Positions 1-5,047 of a stretch of DNA of 5,256 nt are shown one piece after another. Origin of the DNA: Gemmatimonas phototrophica (GTDB taxonomy: Bacteria > Gemmatimonadota > Gemmatimonadetes > Longimicrobiales > Gaopeijiaceae); NCBI GenBank assembly GCA_945876015.1, contig CAMCNM010000163.1:1-5256 (forward strand), read 5' to 3'. Under the pieces are notes generated by a model, which was not told the DNA's origin, did not search any database, and saw only the letters and a list, made by a program, of their open reading frames with translations. Positions within the stretch are counted from its first letter, which is position 1; each line of letters starts with the position of its first letter. A program made the position numbers and the translations under genes.

Positions 1-758
1 AGGGGTACGGAGGCCTCGACCGCCGAGCCGATCCCCGTCGTCGCGCGCGCCACCACGCCGGGCGGCTGCGCGGGCACGCCCGAGTTGCGCCAGGCGAGCC
101 ACGCGGCGGTCATGTTGAGGGCGCCCGCGACGGCTGCGGCACCGGGCAGCCCGACCGTGGGCACCAGCGCGAACCCCCCGATCAGCACGCCCAGCGCGCC
201 GCCCAGCGTATTCAGTAGATAGATGTTGGCGACCGATCGTCCCGGTACCGACGGCAGGCGGCGCAACACGCCGGCCGCCATGAGCGGGAAGGTCGCGCCG
301 AGCAGGATGGCCTGCGGGAGGATCAACAGCACCGCGACCGACCAGGTCGCGATGCCGCCACCCGAACCTTCACCCAGGGCGGGGAGGATTCCCCTGTAGA
401 GGAGCGCGGCTCCCGCCCGGTATAGCAGAGGGAAGAGGATGCCGAGCACGCCGAGCGCGATCTCGACGATGGCGTATCCCTGGAGCGGGCGCGTCAGCGA
501 GCGCGATTGCTCGGCGACCAGCAGCGATCCGATCGCGGTGCCGCCCAGGTAGACGGCCAGCACGAGCACCTGCGCGAAAGCGGAGTGGCCGACGAGGAGC
601 GCGAGGTAGCGGGTCCAGGTCAGCTCGTAGATGAGCCCCGCGACGCCGGACACGGCGAACGCGAGCCAGAGCGCGGTCCCGAGCGAAGGGGGAGCGGTGG
701 GTCCCCGCTTCGCCGCGGGATCCTGCTCCTCCTTCCGGAGCCTGGACTTCCTACCCAC
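1..758 (-). CDS. Fused MFS/spermidine-synthase-like membrane protein, N-terminal part (runs off left edge)
   Basis: Only the first 252 residues lie in the window; the gene continues past base 1. After a basic, proline-containing N-terminus (about 28 residues) come several hydrophobic segments. Recognisable family motifs are SGVAGLIYELTWTR at 37-50, the GYAIVE turn at 95-100, GATFPLM at 154-160 and NTLGGALGVLIGGF at 183-196, then another hydrophobic stretch ending near 223. This is the MFS-like membrane half that in the family usually precedes a soluble spermidine-synthase-like (aminopropyltransferase/methyltransferase fold) domain. That domain is out of view, so its presence and activity are unproven. 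Location is the inner membrane; the substrate is unknown. The start is a GTG at 758, because an in-frame TAG lies immediately upstream and the next usable start is inside the first membrane helix. No Shine-Dalgarno precedes this GTG. The gene diverges from hyi. The family call is firm; the exact start and function are not. Confidence 0.8.
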   Translation of the reverse strand, partial: MGRKSRLRKEEQDPAAKRGPTAPPSLGTALWLAFAVSGVAGLIYELTWTRYLALLVGHSAFAQVLVLAVYLGGTAIGSLLVAEQSRSLTRPLQGYAIVEIALGVLGILFPLLYRAGAALLYRGILPALGEGSGGGIATWSVAVLLILPQAILLGATFPLMAAGVLRRLPSVPGRSVANIYLLNTLGGALGVLIGGFALVPTVGLPGAAAVAGALNMTAAWLAWRNSGVPAQPPGVVARATTGIGSAVEASVP

Positions 759-819
759 CTACGACGACGAACGAAGAGTCGCTGATGCGCTCCGTGAGGG
801 CACGATTGAGCATCCCGCG

Positions 820-848
820 AATGTGACCAGACCCCCAGGACCAGGCAA
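820..848 (-). promoter_or_regulatory. Weak candidate promoter for the MFS/spermidine-synthase-like gene
   Basis: On the minus strand a TTGCCT box (848-843) is followed after 17 bases by CACATT (825-820). The hexamers match the sigma-70 consensus at 4/6 and 3/6. Transcription would begin near 813, leaving an untranslated leader of about 55 bases before the GTG at 758. Such matches occur by chance, so this is tentative. Confidence 0.2.
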
Positions 849-873
849 CACCGACACGTCGATCCGTCTGCCT

Positions 874-902
874 TTGCCTCGTCCGACCCGGTCCCGTAGT
901 GT
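874..902 (+). promoter_or_regulatory. Candidate sigma-70-type promoter giving a leaderless hyi transcript
   Basis: TTGCCT (874-879) is separated by exactly 17 bases from TAGTGT (897-902), which fits the TANNNT form of a -10 element. Seven bases then lead to the A of the hyi ATG at 910, where transcription would be expected to begin. No Shine-Dalgarno-like purine run lies between the -10 and the ATG (the stretch is C-rich), which agrees with a leaderless message. The hexamers are imperfect, so this rests mainly on the spacing and the absence of a ribosome binding site. Confidence 0.4.
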
Positions 903-909
903 TGCCCCC

Positions 910-1743
910 ATGCGGTTCTCCGCCAACCTCTCGATGCTGTTCACCGACGCTCCGTTCGTCGAGCGCTTCGCGCGCGCCCGGAGCGCGGGCTTCACCGCGG
1001 TCGAGATGTGGTGGCCGGCCGGCGAGGATCTCGACCGGGTGGCGCGGGCCGCTCTCGCTTCGTCGCTCGACGTCGTGGTGCTCAACTTCGACGCGGGCGA
1101 CATGCCCGCCGGCGACCGCGGGGTGCTGAGCGATCCGCAGCGGGACGGACGGTTCCGGGCGAACGTTCCGGTGGCCCTCGACCTGGCGGGTCGGCTGGGT
1201 TGCAAGTGGCTGAACGCGCTCGTCGGGTTGGAGAGTTCTCCGGATGGCCGCGAGGAGCAGCTCGAGCGCGCGCGGAAGAACGTGGCGTGGGCCGCGGACG
1301 AGGCGGTGCGCGCCGGCGCCGGGGTGCTGATCGAGATGATCAACCGGGTCGAGAACGGTCCCTACCTGCTGCGCTCGACGCGGGACGCCGTGGATTTCGT
1401 CCGGTCGGTAGACCGCGCGAACGTGCGCCTGCAGTGCGACCTCTATCACATGAGCGTGTCGGGCGAGGATCTGAGCGCCACGCTGCGAGCACATCTGGGC
1501 GGGATCGGCCACGTGCAGATCGCCGACTTCCCCGGCCGCGGCGAGCCGGGCACGGGCCGGGTCCCCTTCGGCTCGGTGCTCGGCGAGCTCGAGCGGTCGG
1601 GCTACTCCGGACACGTCGGTCTCGAGTACCGGCCCTCGCGGGGCGACACCGAAGCGAGCCTCGCCTGGCTGCCGCTCGAGGCGCGGGGCGCCGACATGCC
1701 GGTGGAATCGCTTGGCATCACGCCGGGAGGTGGGCGTGGCTGA
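910..1743 (+). CDS. hyi: Hydroxypyruvate isomerase (TIM-barrel sugar isomerase family)
   Basis: This 277-residue cytoplasmic enzyme is predicted to interconvert hydroxypyruvate and tartronate semialdehyde (2-hydroxy-3-oxopropionate). The N-terminus MRFSANLSMLFTD with GFTAVEMWWP at 27-36 is typical of Hyi in the AP-endonuclease-2/xylose-isomerase-like TIM-barrel family. Likely metal and catalytic residues by family analogy are Glu142 (IEMINR; the usual motif is IEPIN), Asp177 and His180 in CDLYHM, Gln203 in HVQIADFPGRGEPGTG (201-216) and Glu239 in GLEYRP. Enterobacterial Hyi is about 258 residues; this one has a slightly longer C-terminal tail. ATG 910 is chosen because homology begins exactly there, although the frame stays open upstream. 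There is no Shine-Dalgarno, and a promoter-like element is placed for a leaderless start. The stop overlaps the start of the downstream reductase by 8 bases, so the two are probably co-transcribed and translationally coupled. A related 3-carbon or sugar isomerase activity is possible, but the glxR neighbour favours hydroxypyruvate. Confidence 0.88.
   Translation: MRFSANLSMLFTDAPFVERFARARSAGFTAVEMWWPAGEDLDRVARAALASSLDVVVLNFDAGDMPAGDRGVLSDPQRDGRFRANVPVALDLAGRLGCKWLNALVGLESSPDGREEQLERARKNVAWAADEAVRAGAGVLIEMINRVENGPYLLRSTRDAVDFVRSVDRANVRLQCDLYHMSVSGEDLSATLRAHLGGIGHVQIADFPGRGEPGTGRVPFGSVLGELERSGYSGHVGLEYRPSRGDTEASLAWLPLEARGADMPVESLGITPGGGRG
1725..1730 (+). promoter_or_regulatory. Shine-Dalgarno site setting the glxR start
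   Basis: GGGAGG ends 5 bases before GTG 1736, and the site lies inside the last codons of hyi. It favours GTG 1736 over the in-frame upstream TTG at 1712. The resulting protein begins directly with the Rossmann strand, as in homologues. Confidence 0.6.
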
Positions 1744-2623
1744 CCGGGTGGGGTTCATCGGCCTGGGCATCATGGGCAAGTCGATGGCGCGGAATCTCCT
1801 GCGCGCCGGATACCCGCTCGTGGTGCACAACCGCACCGCGGCGAAGGCCGAGGAGCTCGCGGGCGAGGGAGCGGTCGCGGTGGGCAGCCCGCGGGAGGTC
1901 GCCGAGAAGAGCGACGTCGTGATCACGATGCTCCCCGACTCTCCCGACGTCGAGCTCGTGGTGGAGGGGCCGCGCGGCCTGCTCGAGACGATCCGCCGCG
2001 GGTCGCTCGTGGTAGACATGAGCTCGATCTCGCCGGTGGTGACGCGCCGTCTGGCCGGCCGGCTCGCCGAGAAGGGAGCTTCCATGGTGGACGCGCCGGT
2101 GAGCGGGGGCGACATCGGCGCCGCGCAGGGCACGCTCACGATCATGGCCGGTGGGTCGGCGGGGGACTTCGAGCGCGCGAAGCCCATCTTCGAGGCGATG
2201 GGGAAGAACATCTTCCACGTAGGCGAGTCGGGCGCGGGCCAGGTGACCAAGGCGGCCAACCAGGTCTTGGTCGGAATCACGATGGCCGGCATCGCCGAGG
2301 CTCTCGTGCTCGGCTCGAGGGGCGGCGTGAGCCCTCAGGCGATCCTCGACGTGCTGGGCAGCGGCCTCGCCGGGAATCGGATCATGGAGTTCAAGCGCGC
2401 GAAATATCTGACGCACGTCTTCGAGCCTGGGTTCCGTGCCGAGCTGCACGCCAAGGATCTGGGGATCGCCCTCGCCGCCGCGCGCGAGTCCGGTGTCGCG
2501 ATGCCGGTCTCCGCGCTGGTGGAGGAGCTCTTCCAGGAGATGAAGCGGAAGGGCTGGGGTGGGGAAGACCACTCCGGGTTGCTGAAGGTGATCGAGGATC
2601 TTTCCAATCACCGGATCGGTTGA
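1736..2623 (+). CDS. glxR: 2-hydroxy-3-oxopropionate (tartronate semialdehyde) reductase, GlxR/GarR-like
   Basis: This 295-residue NAD(P)H-dependent beta-hydroxyacid dehydrogenase is predicted to reduce tartronate semialdehyde to D-glycerate in the cytoplasm. Visible features are the dinucleotide-binding motif GLGIMG at 9-14 after the first beta strand, the substrate-binding DAPVSGGDIGA at 119-129, the catalytic-lysine region GAGQVTKAANQ (Lys172) and the C-terminal HAKDLGIAL at 238-246 within the all-helical domain. Length matches the family (about 290-300). It starts at a GTG with a good Shine-Dalgarno and overlaps the end of hyi by 8 bases. The hyi neighbour picks tartronate semialdehyde out of the family's possible substrates (3-hydroxyisobutyrate, 6-phosphogluconate-like and others). 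GlxR and GarR are isofunctional and cannot be told apart here; 3-hydroxyisobutyrate dehydrogenase is the main alternative if context is ignored. No terminator with a T-tract is visible after the stop. Confidence 0.88.
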   Translation: MADRVGFIGLGIMGKSMARNLLRAGYPLVVHNRTAAKAEELAGEGAVAVGSPREVAEKSDVVITMLPDSPDVELVVEGPRGLLETIRRGSLVVDMSSISPVVTRRLAGRLAEKGASMVDAPVSGGDIGAAQGTLTIMAGGSAGDFERAKPIFEAMGKNIFHVGESGAGQVTKAANQVLVGITMAGIAEALVLGSRGGVSPQAILDVLGSGLAGNRIMEFKRAKYLTHVFEPGFRAELHAKDLGIALAAARESGVAMPVSALVEELFQEMKRKGWGGEDHSGLLKVIEDLSNHRIG

Positions 2624-2631
2624 GAATGGAT

Positions 2632-2660
2632 TTTCCCGAGCGGCGACGGGTCGCTACCTT
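2632..2660 (+). promoter_or_regulatory. Candidate promoter for the GlcG/HbpS-family gene
   Basis: TACCTT (2655-2660) fits TANNNT and lies 17 bases after a weak TTTCCC (2632-2637). A start near 2667 would give a leader of about 39 bases. That leader overlaps a small inverted repeat, CCGAC (2664-2668) and GTCGG (2675-2679) with a 6-base loop, of unknown role. The same TACCTT hexamer appears upstream of the ACP gene. The -35 match is poor, so the call depends mainly on the -10 and on the gap between genes. Confidence 0.3.
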
Positions 2661-2694
2661 GGCCCGACGTCTCTGTCGGATCTCGCAAGAACCA

Positions 2695-2700
2695 TAGGAG
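2695..2700 (+). promoter_or_regulatory. Shine-Dalgarno site setting the GlcG/HbpS-family start
   Basis: TAGGAG ends 5 bases before ATG 2706. An in-frame GTG at 2700 overlaps the site itself and so is unlikely to be the start. Confidence 0.6.
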
Positions 2701-2705
2701 TGAGC

Positions 2706-3197
2706 ATGTCGAAGCGTTCATTCGTCGTCGCGACCCTGCTGGTGGCCGGAGCCCTCTCGTACGCACCCGGTGCCGCCGCACAGATGCCCAACCCATATGG
2801 CGCGCCGATCGACCTCGCGACCGCCAAGAGCGTAGCCGCCGCGTCCATCGCCGAGGCCCGCAAGAACAACTGGACGATGGCGGTTGCCATCGTGGACATT
2901 GCCGGGGATCTCGTCTACTTCGAGAAGATCGACGGCACGCAGACGGGCAGCGTGGATCTCGCGATCGGGAAGGGCGTCTCGTCCGTGATGTTCAAGCGGC
3001 CGACCGACGCGTTCCAGACTGGCCTCGCGGCGGGCGGAGATGGCCTCCGTCTGCTCTCGTTCCCCGGTCTGATCGCGGTGGGCGGCGGCGTGCCGATCGT
3101 GGTCGGCGGGAAGGTGGTCGGTGCGGTGGGCGTCTCCGGTGCCACGGCGGCTCAGGACACCCAGGTCGCCAACGCGGGGGCATCCACGCAGAAGTAG
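2706..3197 (+). CDS. Exported GlcG/HbpS-family protein (DUF336, often labelled heme-binding)
   Basis: The product is 163 residues. Residues 1-25 form a Sec-type signal peptide: MSKR, a hydrophobic core VVATLLVAGAL, and an Ala-X-Ala site with probable cleavage between Ala25 and Gln26, giving a mature periplasmic or secreted protein of about 138 residues. The rest is one GlcG/HbpS domain, with AEARKNNWTMAVAIVDIAGD at 49-68, the glycine-rich GGGVPIVVGGKVVGAVGVSG at 126-145 and the closing QDTQVANAGA at 150-159. E. coli GlcG is encoded in the glycolate oxidase operon without a known activity, and Streptomyces HbpS is an exported heme-responsive accessory protein. Here the whole protein lacks His and Cys, so any heme ligation would need another residue, and the heme-binding label should not be taken literally. 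The gene follows hyi-glxR after 82 bp with its own likely promoter and ribosome binding site. Context suggests a link to two-carbon-acid metabolism; the function is unknown. Confidence 0.85.
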   Translation: MSKRSFVVATLLVAGALSYAPGAAAQMPNPYGAPIDLATAKSVAAASIAEARKNNWTMAVAIVDIAGDLVYFEKIDGTQTGSVDLAIGKGVSSVMFKRPTDAFQTGLAAGGDGLRLLSFPGLIAVGGGVPIVVGGKVVGAVGVSGATAAQDTQVANAGASTQK

Positions 3198-3207
3198 CTC
3201 CGCTGGC

Positions 3208-4440
3208 TCAAGCCCGCTTCAGCACCAGCGTCGCGTTCGAGCCGCCGAACGCGAACGAGTTCGAGATGGCGACCTCGAGCGAGGGTGCCTCCCGGCCGAC
3301 CAGCGGAACGCAGTCGAGGTCGCACGCCGGGTCGGGATCGGTGAGGTTCGCGGTCGGCGGGATGCGCCGCTGTTTCAGGGCGAGCGCGGTGATCGCGCAC
3401 TCGAGCGCGCCCGTGGCGCCGACCAGATGGCCGTGCATCGACTTGGTGGAGCTGATCGCGAGGCTCTGGGCATGCTCGCCGAACGCTTCCTTGATCGCTT
3501 CTATTTCGACCGCGTCGCCCGTGGGCGTCCCGGTGGCGTGCGCGTTCACGTATCCCACCTGCTCTCGTTCGATCCCCGCGTCGCGGAGCGCGCCCAGCAT
3601 GGCGAGCCGCTGACCGTCGGCGAGCGGCTCGAGGAGGTTGTGGGCGTCGCTGGACGCGCCGTAGCCGACGATCTCGGCGATCGGAGTCGCTCCGCGCGCC
3701 GCCGCCCGCTCTTCGCTCTCGATGACGAGCATGACGCTTCCCTCGCCGAGCACGAACCCCCTGCGCCCCAGGTCGAAGGGCCGGCTCGTGGCTTCCGCCC
3801 CGTCCGGGTGCAGGCTCGCGAGGGCGCCGACGCGCTCCCACACGATCATCGAGCCGTCGTTGAGGATCGCCTCGGTGCCGCCGGCCAGCGCGATGTCGAG
3901 ATAGCCGTCGCGTACGGCGCGGAACGCTTCGCCGATCGACACTGCGGAAGATGAGCACGCGATCGCGTACGTCTGTGAGGGCCCGCGGATCCCGAACGTC
4001 ATCGAGATGTGCGACGCGGCGGCGTTCGCCATGACCATCGGAACGCTCGACGGCTTGGTGCGCCGGCTCCTCTTCTCGTAGTAGACCCGGTAGGCCTCCT
4101 GGATGACCTCGGTGCCCCCGACTCCCGTGCCGACGTAGACGCCCGCGTCGCGCAGCGCGTCGCCTTCGCGGGGGATTCCGGCCGACGCGAGCGCGCCGTG
4201 CGCGGCCACGACCGCCATCTGCGCGGAGCGCGACTGGAAGAGGGCCTGGATCTTGGGGATGAGGTCGCCGGGCTCGAAGTCGATGGCGGCCAGCGGATGA
4301 TCCGCCCCCATCTCCGGCGTGCCGGTCCTGGTCAGACGGATCGCCGATTCACCGCGGTACAGCCGCTCGAACACCTGCTCGGGATCCCGTCCGTGCGGGG
4401 TGACGAATCCCAGTCCGGTGAGGAAGACGCGGCGCGCCAC
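3208..4440 (-). CDS. Beta-ketoacyl-ACP synthase (FabF-like condensing enzyme)
   Basis: This 410-residue thiolase-fold enzyme is predicted to condense an acyl primer on its active-site cysteine with malonyl-ACP by decarboxylation, extending the chain by two carbons in the cytoplasm. The full Cys-His-His triad is visible: Cys162 in IACSSSAVSIGEA, His301 in NAHATGTPTGD and His338 in SMHGHLVGATGAL, with the conserved Lys333 and the C-terminal glycine-rich turn SFAFGGSN at 395-402. Length matches FabF (about 413), so the protein is complete and probably active. The nucleophile context ACSSS differs from the ACATG or ACSTG type common in housekeeping FabF and resembles specialised synthases. The GTG start at 4440 shares its first base with the last base of the ACP stop codon (TAGTG), implying translational coupling and a cognate ACP. 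The gene ends 10 bp from the convergent GlcG/HbpS gene. The product chain is unknown; a role in a dedicated lipid or polyketide-like product is inference. Confidence 0.9.
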   Translation of the reverse strand: MARRVFLTGLGFVTPHGRDPEQVFERLYRGESAIRLTRTGTPEMGADHPLAAIDFEPGDLIPKIQALFQSRSAQMAVVAAHGALASAGIPREGDALRDAGVYVGTGVGGTEVIQEAYRVYYEKRSRRTKPSSVPMVMANAAASHISMTFGIRGPSQTYAIACSSSAVSIGEAFRAVRDGYLDIALAGGTEAILNDGSMIVWERVGALASLHPDGAEATSRPFDLGRRGFVLGEGSVMLVIESEERAAARGATPIAEIVGYGASSDAHNLLEPLADGQRLAMLGALRDAGIEREQVGYVNAHATGTPTGDAVEIEAIKEAFGEHAQSLAISSTKSMHGHLVGATGALECAITALALKQRRIPPTANLTDPDPACDLDCVPLVGREAPSLEVAISNSFAFGGSNATLVLKRA

Positions 4441-4685
4441 TATCCGGTCGATGGCTTGGAGCGGACGAGGCCGTCGATCAGCGCCGCCGCCTCTCCGAGC
4501 GTGCGAAAGGTCGCGCGGTCCTCCGGGATCTCGACGTCGAACTTGTCCTCGAGGTCGAACAGGAGCTCGGTAAGGGTCAACGAGTCCAGGCCCAGCTCGG
4601 TGAGCGTGGCCTCGGGCCCGATGGCCTGGGCCTGGACACCGTACTTATCGACCAAAGTGTTCGTCAGAAACGCGTAGGAGCTCAT
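4440..4685 (-). CDS. Acyl carrier protein partnered with the downstream synthase
   Basis: This small acidic helical carrier protein of 81 residues contains the phosphopantetheine attachment motif LGLDSLTLTEL, with Ser35 as the predicted prosthetic-group site, followed by the recognition helix DLEDKFDVEIPEDRATFRTL. Phosphopantetheinylation is required and the transferase is not in the window. The motif differs from the GADSL-type sequence of housekeeping AcpP, which suggests a dedicated carrier. ATG 4685 is preferred over an in-frame GTG at 4718: a GAGG element (4697-4694) lies 8 bases before the ATG, and homology starts with MSSYAFLTN. Its TAG stop overlaps the synthase GTG by one base. It is the first gene of a two-gene minus-strand unit. 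The family assignment is secure; the pathway is not. Confidence 0.9.
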   Translation of the reverse strand: MSSYAFLTNTLVDKYGVQAQAIGPEATLTELGLDSLTLTELLFDLEDKFDVEIPEDRATFRTLGEAAALIDGLVRSKPSTG

Positions 4686-4734
4686 GCCCTGGACCTCGCG
4701 AGGTTGGCTTCCCGGCACCGGAAATCGGGGCCGA

Positions 4735-4764
4735 AAGGTATCATCGGCGTATCCATCGGCTCCA
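4735..4764 (-). promoter_or_regulatory. Candidate promoter for the ACP-synthase pair
   Basis: Minus-strand TACCTT (4740-4735) is an acceptable -10 of the TANNNT type, preceded after 18 bases by a weak TGGAGC (4764-4759, 3/6 to consensus). The predicted start near 4728 gives a leader of about 43 bases ahead of ATG 4685. The -10 hexamer is identical to the one ahead of the GlcG/HbpS gene. The rest of the gap (about 4765-4885) shows no gene, RNA or strong repeat. Confidence 0.3.
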
Positions 4765-4885
4765 GTGTCACTTGCGAGACCCCGAGCACCCTCTGAGGTT
4801 GCCGGTCCGCTCGGGCCGCCTCGCTGATCGTCACTGCGTTTCGTCCAGGTCGGCGGTGGTGCGTGCGAAGGTCGGTCGGTACCCG

Positions 4886-5047
4886 CTAATGCGGCGGCCG
4901 TCCCATCAGTCTTTGGCTCAGGTCATACCGCGTGATCAGCCACGAAACTTCGAGCTGCTCGCGGGCCCGGGCGCGCAGCGCGTCGCAGTCGGAGGGGGCG
5001 CGCTGCCCTCCGGAGGGCCGTGCGTAGCATCCCGACCCGGTCCACAT
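4886..5047 (-). CDS. Possible 53-residue hypothetical protein, or displaced C-terminus of a broken gene
   Basis: I do not recognise this product. ATG 5047 has a GGAG (5056-5053) 5 bases upstream and opens a 53-codon frame ending in TAG at 4886. The C-terminal half reads as natural protein: an amphipathic helix-like stretch ending ARAREQLEVSWLITRYDLSQ, with mostly G/C third codon positions, whereas the overlapping frame here is arginine-rich and unnatural. The frame stays open upstream of the ATG, but the translation there is composition-driven. It may be a small independent gene, the tail of a larger gene joined here by deletion, or the continuation of the adjacent membrane-protein frame after a frameshift. 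The N-terminal 20 residues look less convincing than the rest. Confidence 0.35.
   Translation of the reverse strand: MWTGSGCYARPSGGQRAPSDCDALRARAREQLEVSWLITRYDLSQRLMGRPPH

Noticed and set aside
631..909. Longer N-terminus for hyi, since the frame is open from 631
   Set aside because: The extra 93 residues have no resemblance to the isomerase family and overlap the divergent membrane-protein gene. Family similarity begins precisely at ATG 910.
1712..1735. TTG start for the reductase, eight codons upstream
   Set aside because: GTG 1736 has a well-spaced GGGAGG and gives a protein starting directly at the Rossmann strand; the TTG would add non-homologous residues.
751..2292. 513-codon open frame antisense to hyi and glxR, on the minus strand
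   Set aside because: It is a shadow of the GC3-rich genes on the other strand: the translation is Arg/Pro/Ser/His-rich with no family features, while the opposite strand encodes two clear enzymes.
2643..2679. Small inverted repeats after glxR as an intrinsic terminator
   Set aside because: The stems are only 4-5 bp and no T-tract follows. One lies in the predicted leader of the next gene, so there is no support for a terminator call.
3121..3954. 277-codon plus-strand frame and a 268-codon alternative minus-strand frame within the synthase gene
   Set aside because: Both are arginine-rich low-complexity translations lying over an intact condensing enzyme with its full catalytic triad; they are composition artefacts.
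4686..4718. GTG start adding 11 residues to the ACP
   Set aside because: No ribosome site precedes it, whereas ATG 4685 has a GAGG 8 bases upstream and matches the usual ACP N-terminus.
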